64,000 nucleotides of DNA, taken from Sanguinoderma infundibulare (taxonomy: Eukaryota; Basidiomycota; Agaricomycetes; Polyporales; Polyporaceae). The stretch spans positions 2,108,001 through 2,172,000 of the forward strand of contig JAVLRN010000007.1 of the NCBI GenBank assembly GCA_032821775.1, in the 5' to 3' direction. The notes beneath the pieces were generated by a model. It ran no database searches, was not told where the DNA came from, and was given only the letters and a program-made list of their open reading frames with translations. The translations under genes were made by a program, and so were the position numbers. Shown in pieces: positions 12,497 through 28,600 of the stretch. Position 1 is the first letter of the stretch; each line of letters opens with the position of its first letter.

Positions 12497-12888
12497 ATGG
12501 AGGAAGACGCGTCGTTCTTCGAGAAGGAGCGCGACAAGCTCACAGCCGAGATCTCCAGCGTGAGTCGCGTCAGGACTCGCATACTGTATCCGCAGTGCGC
12601 AGTGGCTCAAACTTGAATCGATCGCAGGGTTTCGAGGAGTTGCTCTCCTCCAGCAACAACCTCAACCGCAAGCTCGAGGAGGTCCTCGGGATGACGCGTG
12701 AATACGAGACCATCGCCGCCCTCTGGCAAAGCTTCCACGAGCTCATGCGCGGCCACCGCGACGACGCCGACCTCTCCGCAGAGGCAGAGCAGCAACCGCA
12801 CGGCCTTCCCGGCACAGGGGGCCACGTCTTGGCCGCATCGAAGTCCGGCGGCCTCGGGGCCGTGCACGAGGAACAACAGGATTCATGA
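12497..12888 (+). CDS. DAD1: DASH/Dam1 complex subunit Dad1
   Basis: Kinetochore protein of the DASH complex, which forms rings or bridges on microtubules and couples chromosomes to spindle plus ends. The ATG at 12497 begins MEEDASFFEKERDKLTAEIS, then a 68-nt intron (12560-12627), then GFEELLSSSNNLNRKLEEV and EYETIAALWQSFHELM. This coiled-coil order (ERDxLxxEIS, SSNNLNRKLE, ALWxxF) is the Dad1 signature. The protein is about 107 residues, with a variable tail rich in Gly, Ala and Gln. A truncated relic of this gene, including its upstream region, lies inverted at 52190-52470. The gene is followed about 300 bp downstream by the convergent protein kinase C gene. Confidence 0.92.
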
Positions 12889-13187
12889 TTCATGACTGTG
12901 CGTAGAGTACGTACGAGGCACACGTTCTGGAACAAGGAGGTATAATGCCGTATACCTAGGAGTCGTACCTATATACAGCGGATTGAGGCATTGACAAAGG
13001 AGACGTTGGATACATGAGGGGGAAAACTTCTCTGGGGGCGATTGGCGTTTGCGAGTGTCATAGACAACACAACAGGTATCCAAGTACAGTGGAAGGATCA
13101 TCGTGACGGACGGCAGAATGCACACACAATGCGACAGAACAGCCAAAACGTAATAAGTATGGTGAAGAGTCCGTGGACTTGCGTCGC

Positions 13188-17224
<4,037 letters not shown>

Positions 17225-17469
17225 GGCGGTCGTGTGTGTGGGAGACCCGCGTTCGCGGGGGACGGGTTCGGGCGAGCTGGCGGAGGAGGACGAGCAGTGG
17301 ATATAAGCTGAGCAGTTGGGAGCAGTTCAGAGAGCCTGACAGTTCCGGACTCGGAGGGCAGTGATTGTGTGCATCTGCTTGTCTCATCGCCACTCCGAGT
17401 GATAAGATGCTTATCGCGCCTTATTTACCCTCCTTACATCTCTCTTTAGTCCACATCCGCCTCCGACTA

Positions 17470-19866
17470 ATGCCCTCCTTCGCCACCTCCTCCGTCGTCC
17501 GCGACAACGCGGACGCGTACGGTATCCAGCTCCACGCCCGCCACGTATTCGTCGCACGCAATCCGTCCGACGTCGTCTATGCTGTCAAGGATGGCATCCC
17601 CAGCGACCTGGACGTGATTCTCGAGTCCGACCTCATCATCTCCCTCTCGGGTACTTTCGACCGAACCAGACGCGAAGGTCGCGACTTGCAAAACTCCGCG
17701 ATTGCTCAGCACTTGCTGGACTACTTCCATGCGGTTTGTTTCACTGCCTTTCGCTGTTGCCACCGCATTCACTCGTTCGCGCCACGTTGACGCGCCCATC
17801 TAACCCCCCGCATCTCTCAGAACAGCGATAATTTAGGTGTGAGACCCTCATCCAAGCTGTTCCTGGATGAAGATGGCAATACAAAGCGTGCGTAGCTTTC
17901 TCTCACAGCCGACTATTGTCATCCTATGCATTGTCGCATGTCGCGCACCGCTTTGGGCTCAGGCGGGCAGCGCAGCGACTGCGGGTTTCGACGATCTTTC
18001 CTCACGCCTCAACCCACGCACTCATCCGCATATATGCGCTCATTTATATGACGATCAGTGACGTTGAGTCCAACCCGACCAATCCTGGAGACGCGATCAC
18101 CACACATCGCTCTGTCCTCAATTGACCTCCTCTACGTCTTTACAACACTGCTTTCGCCATCTCAGACGCCCGGCATCCTAGGTCCGTACTTGTCCCCGAC
18201 ACACTTTCCCCTTGTTGGTTACTCACATTGCCCACTTTGACTGCTTCCGCAGTCGTCGACCCCTTTTCACCGAATGCTTTCCTTCCACTAGTTGCTGCGT
18301 TAGATCGCCTAGTGGAGAAGCTTGTCGCTCGCCTCGTCAAGTGGGTGTTTGTTCGTTTTTACGGTGCACGAGACATAAGTTGGGATCCTTGGCTGAACAT
18401 TTATGTAGGCAGTACCCATTGATTTTTGGCCCGTGGCGAGAGGTGTGTAATAATACGTAGTCCACCCTTAGGACGGACAGCTGACACCTTTGAAATTGCT
18501 GGCAGCGGTTCGATGTAGAAGTCACAGTCTTCTCGAAGCTGTCGCGTGCTCTCGCGGACATCATTTGCCGTTCTCCTCATACCGCATTCCGCAAGAGCTG
18601 TCGCCGAGTTACAAAGGTGTGCCTGACGTTCGAAGGTGTTCATAACGGCTGATTCCGACCTTTTGCGACTCGCCAGGTGCTCCACAAGAGCGATGTCGCT
18701 GCCACCGGCTCATCAGCAAGTTCACTGCAAGCAATCTTGGGCAACTCAACGATCGAGTGCCTTCTAATCGCAGACGACGGTACCATCGACCCGAAAGGTG
18801 TGTCTGACCCATTTGACTATTGTGACACCTTTTCTCGGGCTATGGAGCGGGTCTACAAGACTACATCGAAATCCCTACGATACAAGGTGAAGATTCTGCT
18901 TCGACAGTGATCCTCCGCTTCTTACCTTACTTAGGGCCTTCGTCCGACAAATCTAAGAGACCGCGGAAAACCTCCATACGACGATTTTGTGTTGTCGGAA
19001 TGCCTAGAATCTCCGGCCCGGAGCGCCGAAATGGATCTGTTCTGCAATATCGAGCTGGATGCTCGAGTCCCGGCCGAGCTCTGGTTTGACGAAGATGCGG
19101 AGACCATGGGTGGGAGCCAGGAAGGCGAAGGCGTCTTCTATGGCGACAACCCGGAATCGATAAACGACATAGATATCTGGGTCTCCGACGAGCCGGAGTC
19201 TCCTGCTGGTCCTCCGCTAGAAGATTCTGATGACCTCTGGGACAGCTCGCAATCTACGACGCTCGACGTTTGTCGTCATTGTCTATCCCTGCGTGCGCTG
19301 CTTATTCATGCTTATCGATGACACGTTTTGCTCAGGATCCGATGCTTGAGTGGGCGGGCCTGTCGTCCTCTGATTCGTCTCAGACATCCTATACGACAGG
19401 ACCAGACGCGGCCTTCTCCGATCCCTATCCGCGCGCCGAACTCCCAGATTTTCCCCAGGATTTGATCACCGACGACGATGAAGACGTCAGATGGCCGAAC
19501 GACCAAGCAGACCGTGCTCTTGACGACCAGCCCTTAGCTCCTTTCTCTCCACTGTCGACGGCGTTTCAACCCTCGGAGACAATGTCCTTGGATATGGATC
19601 TGGCGTACAATCTGCATCCGTCGATGCATCCTTCCGGATCTGGCTGTTCTATTCCTAGTTACCCACCCTCTCACACTCGGGCTTCCAGTCCCCCCTTCGA
19701 GGAGACTTTGGACATGGGTTGGTCGACATCATACTTCCCTATTCTCATGGACGACGATCTCGAAGGCGACGAAGGAAGCGGCTCTAGGTCTCGCCCTCCG
19801 ACCCACACTCAAGCCACCCTTCCGCCACCGTCACCCGGCACGAGACCCGGTGCTCAGGTCATCTGA
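17470..19866 (+). CDS. Multi-exon protein of unknown function with acidic C-terminal region
   Basis: I do not recognise this protein. Exon 1 starts with an ATG at 17470 (MPSFATSSVVRDNADAYGIQ) and splices at 17733 to NSDNLGVRPSSKLFLDEDGN. The middle (17890-18680) is unclear; a stretch with PFSPNAFLPLVAALDRLVEK near 18250-18340 may be an exon. The 3' half is firmer: an exon near 18700-18887 ending SKSLRYK, a 47-nt intron (18888-18934), GLRPTNLRDRGKPPYDDF, a 68-nt intron (19268-19335) and a final exon to TGA at 19864-19866. The last 250 residues are rich in Asp, Glu, Ser and Pro, as in transcriptional activators, but no DNA-binding domain is visible. It is divergent from PKC1 with 245 bp between the starts. 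The 5' and 3' parts could be separate genes. Confidence 0.45.
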
Positions 19867-20765
19867 CGAAACCAATCTATGTTGCTCGTCCTTGCGCGCC
19901 TTCTCCTGAATCTACGACGTTCCGGAACCATCGTCACGGAGGCATGTGTACTCGATCAGGGCCGCGAGCAGCACGCGACGGGCAATCGATGAGCAGGTTG
20001 AAGGCGGTGAAGGGGATTGCAGACGGGAGGGTGGAGAGGCATGTGGGGGGAATGAGGGCAGCCTCGTTTCGGAAGACGGCTAGCACGCGACGATGATAAG
20101 ACGCGACCCCTTGGACGTGCGTGGAGCAGAACGGGGGTTGCAGACTTTATGCGAAGATGGGGGTTTGGCGATTCTTGGAAGAGAATGATAAGTACTTTGT
20201 TTCAATGGCCAGCGGCTGCGTGTACCGGTGTTTGGGGATGGAGTGCTCTCACACCCGAAACTTGGAGGTGCGGAGTCAATGTGCACCGGACTAGTGTCGG
20301 GCGTGTTTAACTTTCAGCCCGAACGTTCTGCTTGCCCTGCCGACATAGTGCTGTCCAGCCAACGGCTCCGCCTCGGTTCTGTATATTTGTTTCAGGCTCC
20401 TTCCGATTGAGTCAATTTGAAAGGGAAAGTCGAGCGATGGCCAGACGACGAGTAGAGGCGAGATCTAGATCGCGGGATTGTTACGTCACATCCGAAGGAG
20501 CGGATTCCAAGTTCCGCCAGACTCCGCCTGGTCTTTTGCAGCCTGTGGTGGCTATGGCCGAGCGATGGGCGCCTGAGGCAGCTCTTCAGCTCACGACGTC
20601 CACCCATAAACGATCCTCATCCAGATTGCTTTCTGACTTCGTCCACAAGACCTCCGCTCCATCCCCTCCCCTCCCGCTCGACGGAGCTCCGCTCTCGCCT
20701 GCGTCCCTCCTACGTTCTCTACGCCGCTCGCGCCAGCCGCCTCTCCCCACTGCCGTTCTGCCGAC
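19867..20765. other. Intergenic region upstream of endosulfine gene
   Basis: About 900 bases without a supported gene. An open frame on the plus strand at 20332-20904 overlaps the first exon of the endosulfine gene in another frame and has no recognisable features. The pyrimidine-rich stretch at 20640-20760 just before the ATG is typical of a fungal promoter and 5' leader. Confidence 0.5.
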
Positions 20766-21552
20766 ATGTTGCCTGCTAAGCGTAACAAGGTTGACATCAG
20801 CGTATGTACTTTTGATCTTCTCCCTGCGCCTCGCGATCGTTTTTGCTCCTGCGGAGTGTATGGCGATTGCGCATTTATCGCAGCCGTCTTGTGGGTCGGG
20901 CTGACATGGCTTATGTGTTTTGCAGAAACTCACGGAGGAGGAGCAGAAGCTCTTCCGCCTCTATGGCAAACTCCCGACGCACAAGAATGTGCTGACGAAG
21001 ATGCAGAAGGTGTGTGCTATTCTCGAAGCTCGTCGTTCTCTCCTGCTGCGCTCCGTCCATTGCAGATCTAACTACGTTTCGTAGGATCGGAAGTACTTCG
21101 ATTCTGGGGACTACGCGCTGAGCAAGGCCGGTAAGGCGCCCCAGAACACCGTCGGCACCGCCATCCCCAACCCCGAGAAGTGAGTGTCGCGCCGTCCGTT
21201 CAACCTTTCTCGCTTCCCCATCGTCAACCCCTTCTTTCTCCCGCGTCCTGTCTCCCGCGCGGTGCCCTGCGGTGCCTGGCCTGCGCAGCGTTCTCCGTTC
21301 GCTGCCAAAAGCCTAATTTGATATAGAATGCAGAAGTACTGACTCTGATTGTTCTCATCGCCGCTCAGCATCCCCCACGCCACCTCGCCCCCCGTGCACC
21401 AGTCACTCTCGGTCTCGCCCACGAACTCAGTCACGAACGCGGCACCCGCCAAGGAGAGCCCGCTTGCCGAGCAACCCAAGTCTGAGGCCGAGGGGGCTGA
21501 AACCGCCGAGACGGAGGCTGAACCTACGACCGTCGATGCGGAGTCGGCATGA
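20766..21552 (+). CDS. IGO1: Endosulfine/ARPP-19 family PP2A inhibitor (Igo type)
   Basis: Small, mostly disordered protein that, once phosphorylated by a Greatwall/Rim15 kinase, blocks PP2A-B55 and so controls mitotic entry or quiescence. Four exons (20766-20801, 20926-21009, 21085-21179, 21369-21552). It reads MLPAKRNKVDIS, then LTEEEQKLFRLYGKLP, then RKYFDSGDYALSKAG. FDSGDY is the invariant phosphorylation motif of the family, with Ser as the acceptor. The C-terminal part is rich in Ala, Glu and Pro and ends ESA at TGA 21550. About 133 residues, usual for fungal members. The gene lies on its own promoter between an unknown gene and POL12, all on the plus strand. Confidence 0.93.
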
Positions 21553-22641
21553 GGAATGCTTCAATCGTCCTCCCTGCATCGCCCCCGCACACGACGCGCC
21601 TCGAGTCCGCAACGCATTCACTCCTCCACGCGCATGACCGCCACGCCCCGTCACGCTCTGTCACCGCTATCTTCCGCTCCTCCACCACTCTGTCCGTCGT
21701 TGTCCGCTGACTTGGACACCTGACGTGCGTTGCCGTGTCTGTTCTATCATCATATCATATCCACCGTCGCATCCCACTTGCACTCTGTTGATGTTGTCCC
21801 CCTATACTCCCTCCCGTCTCCTGTCATCCAACGCGTATCGTCTATCATCTATCTGCTATACTGAAGCATATACATTAGTTGCGCGACGTGCGGCGCGAGT
21901 ATGTGAGCATCGGAGCGATCGCAGGAAGGAGACGGGCTCGGATCTGTCCTCTCCCTCCTCCGCGAACCTCGAGCCTCTGACGTTCCGCACCTTCCGAGTC
22001 TCGAGATCGAGGTCGATCGCTTCCTGCTTCCTGACATGTCACGCGTTCCGCTCATGTTGCCTCGTCTTGCCCGTCTCGTTCTGTGCGGCTGTCGTGTATG
22101 GGATCAGAGGCATACGAGACTGTCTGTACGGTGTAATAGTATTGTGTAGGTACGACTCGGAAGTTGCAGTTGTACGACTTCCGGATCGGCTCCTTGTACC
22201 TAGGTCGGTGGAGTGGCCTTGACTGGTGTCGCGAGTAGTGATACCAGAATTTCCACGATTGGTTTTTGAGAAGCATGTGTCTCCAAAACATGTCATGGAA
22301 CATGGACCAATAGTGTGTATGTTGAGTGTATGCGCAAGGGAAATCAGCCTGAGGATTCGATGCACTGCATCTGCTGCTATATATGCTCTTGCTTGATCAA
22401 ACATGCAGTGCATTTTGCTGCTGCCTCCTCCCAACGTACGTTCGATCATGATGCTCTGGTTGCGCAAGGCGAAAGAGAGCTGCGGGCAAGGATATTGTGA
22501 CCGTGACGCTATGATGATCACGTGCTGGTCACGAGTGTGACGAGACGCGTCAATGTGCGACGCGATGATGGCTGGCTTGTACCTTGACCGTCTTCCGCGA
22601 GCTGCTGCCCCCTCACTCGAACGTGGCGTCACTCTCGACCA
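21553..22641. other. Intergenic region between endosulfine and POL12 genes
   Basis: About 1.1 kb. The first part (to about 21900) is pyrimidine-rich and likely the 3' UTR of the endosulfine gene. No supported gene, tRNA or notable repeat was found in the remainder. Confidence 0.5.
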
Positions 22642-24987
22642 TGGCCTCAGATGCAGACAGGATCAGGGCCTCAATTCGGGAAAAGTTCGGCGCGGATTTG
22701 GACGACAACCTCATGTCAGAATGTGAGCACCTCGCTGCTTTTGATCGAGAGTAGCCCCAATCCACCAACAACTCGCTTTGTAGGCGTAAGGCTCTGCCAA
22801 TCGCATAACATCAGCGGACTCGATCTGTGGTATAAGTGGGAGGCAGTGCGATTCAGACGCGGTCCTACGCAGTTCACAGTCAAGGACGTCCAGGAAGTCA
22901 GGGCCGCAATCCAGCGTGAGCTCAGGAGCAACATGACGAAGAAACTCGCGCGAGGCAATCTGTCCGGACTCCAGTCGAAGAACTTCGCTGCCTCTACCAC
23001 TCGGAACGGGAGGCCCAACTTGAGTGGTCCACCGACCACGCCTGCCAAGCCTGCGGTGCGGGTTCAGGATGGCATGCCCCGGATCGAGGAGAAGAAGATG
23101 CAGGTTCCTGTTGCTGGTTCGAGTCGCGTTCAGAGTCGCGTGGAGATTAGGTGTCCGTCTATGAATGAGGGGGCGCGTAAAAGGCGTGAGTGTTTATGTG
23201 AATCCTTGGTATAAACCATCTGCTGAATGCGACCACACAAGACCGCTACATGTACGAGAAGATCTCGGAGCGCAGCGAAGGTGAGTGTGTCACATGCCCC
23301 GGCTATGCACGAGTACATACCGTTCCCCCGCGACCACAGTGTTGGACGACAGGATAGACCATTTCGGCGAACTCGTCAAGGATTACTATAATGTAGAAGA
23401 CCTGGGCGATCCCGCTGCCGTCACAGAGGTCCGCTTCCATGCAATTCCTATTGCATTCCGCTGCAAAGTTCTGACTAGCACCCCCACAGGAAGACGTGGT
23501 CGTGGTTGGTCGAATAGTCCTGGATGCCGAGGCGTCCTCTGGTCCGGTGAAGCTGAACGAGGCGTCCCTCGTGCTCGAATCGTCACGCATGATGGGTTCT
23601 GGCGTCCGGGTTCCTCTCCGGTTTGATGCTGATGTGAAGGTGCGGAAAGGGAAACGAGGCTCGGGTGGTCAGGGTCTCTTCCCTGGAGCTATCGTTGCGC
23701 TCAAAGGCAAGAATGGCGGCGGTGGGTCGTTTCTAGCTTCTGAGATTCTATCTGTAAGTCCCGCTGGACCGTGACGAGCGCGTTTGCTCACATTTGCTCT
23801 TCGAAGTTACCGCCTCTAGAACCTCCTATGGACCCTCTCGTCAAATCTGAAACCGGGGAAACACAATTTACCATGCATATAGCATGTGGGCCCTTCACCC
23901 CCGACGGGGATCTACAATTTCGTCATTTCCAGAGTTTAATCGCAAAGCTCAAGATCGCAAAACCTGATGTTGTTCTCTTAGTGCGTTCTACGGGTCTCCT
24001 GTCGCCCTCCCAGCATGTTCATCTTTACGCCGTCAGGTCGGACCGTTCATCGACGCATCTCATCCATCAATCAAAATTGGAGATATCGACGCGACGCCCG
24101 AGGACATGTTCCGCACCGTATTTTTCGACGGTCTCCGTGGCTTCCTTGACTCTTCCGAAGGCAGTCATGTTCTACTTCTTCCAAGTACGCGTGACATCCT
24201 GAGTGGTCATGCCGTCTTTCCACAACCCGGACTCAACGCCACGTCGCTCAACGATTCTGTATGTTATGGCTACTCCCCAACTGCGTTCGGGCTGACCCAG
24301 TATTCCGATTTATGCAGCGCATAACCCGGCTCCCGAATCCAGCGCGGTTCACACTAAACGGAGTGCATTTCGCAGCTAGCAGTGTTGACGTCCTCTTCCA
24401 CCTGCGCAAGGAAGAGTTCTTCAAGCGGGCGACAGAAGTCGAGCCCCTCACGGGTCCTGCAGACCCAGAGGGACAAGCTCCATCGGATGCGATGGCCAAT
24501 TTGTGCGGACATGTTCTCCAGCAGCGAAGGTAAGCACCGAATGTGTTTCCTCTCTCATTTTCCCCGGCCTAGTGGCTGATCTGGGTGTGTTTAGCTTCTA
24601 TCCCATCTTTCCGGTGCCGCTCGACCTGGCACATGAGGTAAACCTGGACGTATCGCACTCGGATCTCCTGCATTTGACTCCACAGGACGACGATGTGGAG
24701 GACGCCGATGGTGCCAGGGACCCCAGCAGGGCGCGATGCTCCCCGGATGTCCTCATCATACCCAGCAGGCTGAAGAATTTCTCCAAGGTGCGCATCGATG
24801 CCGTTGTAACCCAAAATGACACATGTTGAAAAGCGCGTGGGGGAACTAGGTCGTGGATAACACGGTCGCGATCAATCCATCCTTCCTGACGAAATCGACG
24901 TATGCGGTGCTCACGTATGCGGGTCACGCTGGTCCTGGACTTGCGAGACACAGGGTGAAGGTTGAGATTGAACGCGTGGAGGTGTAA
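22642..24987 (+). CDS. POL12: DNA polymerase alpha subunit B (primase-polymerase regulatory subunit)
   Basis: Non-catalytic B subunit of the polymerase alpha-primase complex that starts Okazaki fragments in the nucleus. ATG at 22642 (MASDADRIRASIREKFGADL); N-terminal helical domain, a linker with Pro and Lys, then after several introns the OB-fold (VVVVGRIVLDAEASSGPVKL) and the calcineurin-like phosphoesterase domain with FTMHIACGPFTPDGDLQF, KPDVVLLVGPFID, HVLLLPSTRDI. The metal-ligand positions of active phosphoesterases are not retained (GPFTPDG instead of a DxH motif), as expected for this subunit. The last exon gives VVDNTVAINPSFLTKSTYAV and ends VEIERVEV with TAA at 24985-24987. Seven or more introns. 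No sign of damage. Confidence 0.93.
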
Positions 24988-25634
24988 TGCTGCTGTGAGC
25001 CACGACGGCTTGTGGAATCATGATGTATCCCCGATCTTGCCATGTGTTGCTAGAGCTATCATGCCTTGCTGTGTGCTATCACATTCATGAATGGTCGATG
25101 CGGGATCCCTCGAGATGGGCTAACATCGGCCGGAGGTGTATGCATGGAGCAAGTACTTGTTCTATCAACAAGTCCGTGCCATTTTCACCTGCTTGTTTGC
25201 GTTAGATCAAGGATGACGATGGGGCGCTAGGTTGTTTATGACAGGACGATCGCCAGACGCGCGGAGGGCGGTACATAAGAGGATGTTCTGCTCCGCCGAC
25301 GGAGCAAGAGACAGGAGAGTGGGAGGTCGACGTCAGTGCTGCAGAGTAGTGCTTGACGATGGCGATCTGCAGGCCAATGAAAAGCCTGGAGTGGTTTGGG
25401 GGAGCGAGCTTGGAGCAGGCATGAAACACGGTCCACACGTCCTCGTCTCGGAGCCGCCACATGGGGCGCCTAAACTCGCCAAATATTGTAATTTCCGCAT
25501 TCTGAATCCACGTGGGCCGGATTGGTAGTCAGTGCCTCGGAAGCAGACTACCCTGTCCTCATCCTCCTCATCCTCCCCGCCCTCGCCCCCGCCGGAGCCT
25601 GGCCTGCTGATCGCATGCGACAACGGCGCACGCC
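24988..25634. other. Intergenic region upstream of second Cdc25 gene
   Basis: About 650 bases holding the 3' end of POL12 and the promoter of the Cdc25 paralogue. Short overlapping frames on the minus strand near 25200-25460 have no recognisable features and are not called. Confidence 0.5.
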
Positions 25635-28600
25635 ATGTACGACCCACAGGCTCCCATGACCTACGACCAACCTCAGCCCGGCGACGAGCAGTACATCACT
25701 ACCTTCTTCTGCCGCGCTCTTTACGACTATCAGACGAACGATTCCTCCTCCCTCTCTTTCGGCAAAGGCGATATCATCGAGGTTCTCACGCGTCTCGAGT
25801 CTGGCTGGTGGGACGGACTGCTGAACGACGAGCGCGGATGGTTCCCGTCCAACTACGTTGTCGTGATCTCCGACCAGGAGGCCGAGGCCGTGCTCAATGG
25901 CTCGGAGTACCCTGGCTCTCAGTCTTCGCTCCCGGATGATTCGATGGTCGACATGGCGCATTCGATGTCCCAGGCCCTATCCCAATCCGATGCCGACGGA
26001 GACTGGCTTAATGACGGAGAGGGAGATTACCAGGCTCAGCGCACGCCTGCGTACAGGAACGGCGCGCAGCAGAACGATTTCTGGGTGCCCCAGGTCGCAC
26101 AGGATGGTCGAGTACGTCGCAAATTTTGATCTTGGGTCCTCTTTCTAGGACGTCCTCACCCCCTGCGCGTGCAGATATTTTACGTCAACACACAGACCGG
26201 CCAGCATGCCACGGACCTCCCCAATGAAGTTGAGGCAGACGAGGAAGCAGAGGTCGCCGCACTCTCGCCCCAAGGGCCCCCACGAGCGAGCCAGAGCGCC
26301 GCATACGGTCTGGCAGGAGCGAACGGCGCTGTCCAGGACAACGCCGGGTTCGGCCCTCCGAGGCGGACTCGCACACCGGAGCCATGGCTCAGGCGGTTGG
26401 CCGACGACGGCCTGTCATACTACTACGTGAACAAGCTTGACGGCACCGTTTCCTGGGCAGTTCCTGGAGCCAGCGCTCCGCCGCCCCCTGCATATAACGA
26501 CGACGGGTATACAGGCCCTCTAGCTACGAAGGGTTTGCCCGCTGCTTCTGGCCCCTCAATTCCTCGCAACGGCAGCTCGAATGGTGTTTCGCGCTTGCGG
26601 TCGGAGTCTTCCGTTTCACGGACGCGGGACCACAGCGATAGCAGCGCCGACAGGCTCAGTATCCACTCCGAAGACTCCGAAGTGTATCCATCGAGGCGGG
26701 ACAGGTCTCAGTCGTCGGCAGCGGGCAGTGCGAGACAAGGGGGAAACGGTGTCGCACGCCCACCCGCCGCCCCCTCTTCTTCGTCCTCGCGTTCCAATCC
26801 ACCGGCACCTGGCCAAGCAGGCCCCGCTGCTCTTGAGCTCACTGCAGCTGAGGAGTCTGCGAGGGCTCTGCAGGAATCCCTATCTCCCTCCTCTCCGGAA
26901 ACCGCCGTCGAGCTATCAAATCAAGTTCGCGAGGCGATCGCAGCCGTTCTGCGGTACCTCAAGGGCTCGTCTAGCCCGCGACGGCCGGAGCAGTACCGAG
27001 AGGTGGATCAGTTGGTGTTGAAGGTCGTGGCGTCGGTGCGCAACCTCCTGTACGTGACCGCGACGCCCAGTGGTCATGTTCCAAGTCACCTCTACCCCCG
27101 AGACGCGCGTGATCCGCGACTGGCCAGTAACGGTCAGACGCTTCAGTCTCATCTGAAGGCGGCTCATCGGAAGGTCGCGGGGACGCTGTCGAAGCTGGTG
27201 CTGTCCGCGCTTGCGATGCAGTACGACCCGGGGCTGTCCTCGTCTTCGTCCGACAAGCCGAACCGGATGGAGTCGGACGTCGCAGAGCTCGAGCGCGCGG
27301 TGGTCGCTTTCGTGCAGGAGGTGCAGTTCTATCAGGAGCAGCACGCTTTGTCAAATACGCTGTCACGGACGGGGGATGGGAAGCGTCTCTTTGGTGTGTT
27401 CTCTATAACAAACATCGGGCTGGGGTTGCCTGGCGCGGGTGTTGCTGGAGAGTGGCGAGGGTTTGGTTACGTCGCGCCAGACGACGGCTTGGACCTTCCT
27501 CAGCGGACACTGAGCGACGATGTCGTTATCGAGTACAAGGGCAGTCTGAAGGCGCTGGAGGCGCGGCTGGGGTCGCTCGTCATCTCGTTGAGATACCTGG
27601 ACAGCCACCCAGGTATGTGCACGGTTCCGCGATTCCCCGTTACGTAACTCAATTATAGTGATCTACAGAACGAGTCTCTCAAGAAGGGCAGAGCGCCTCC
27701 GCATACCTATCGTGGCTACTGGCGTCGCTGTGCGGTATCAACATCGCACGCCATGTGGACGTGGACGGTATTCGTCCCGATTCCGGTCTCCCTTCGACAT
27801 CACCGCAGTACATGCAGACGGTGGACAGAGCGCGTCAGCTCCTCCGCACGCTTGAGGTGTCGACGCAGGCGATGTACGACGATGGCGCGACGATTTTCAT
27901 GGCCGTGCAATCCCTAGGACGTGGGCCCCTCATTGCACAGAGGGAGCGTGCTACGTTGGTGGGTGCGGTGGAGTCGACAGCACCTGTCGTGCGGTCGAAC
28001 TGCGTGGTTGTCGCACAGACGCTCGAGTCTCTGCTTGCCACTGGCCACGACCAGGCGTCCATCAGCCAGGGCGACTACCGGAACTCGATTGAATGGCGCA
28101 CGTCGCGCATAAACATGGCCGACAGCTCGATCGCCGCCATCTCGCGCCTGGCTGACATCCCGGCTGGGGACGACGAGTTCATCGACATGGAGCACGCTTT
28201 CTCGCAGCCGGTGATGCGCACCGCACCGTCGGCAGAGTCAGGGTCCTCGACGCTATACAGCAGCGCGAACCAGCCGTCGCAGTCGTCGCTGGAGATGTCG
28301 GAGCGCTCGAGATCTGACAGCGTGAGCGAGCCGGAGACCCCGACATGGCAGCCGGACACTGCGGATGGCACCTTCGTCGCCCCGCCGTCGCCCGAGATGC
28401 CGGATCCGCTGGAGGAGGAGTCTGTTGCGTTTGCGGACGAGGACGACCGTAAGTGTTTTCCAGGTGTTGGGCACACGGATGCTGACTCTTTCCTTTTAGC
28501 TGCGCTTCTTGGCAAGTCGCCAGCGCGGACAGGCAAGGGCAACAAGCTTATGAAGATCCTCGGGTCGGATGCGCCGCAACACTACATCAGCAAGTTGAAC

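Noticed and set aside
17470..19866. Mating-type homeodomain or pheromone-receptor locus
   Set aside because: The divergent arrangement invited the idea, but no homeodomain (WFxNxR) or seven-helix receptor sequence is visible.
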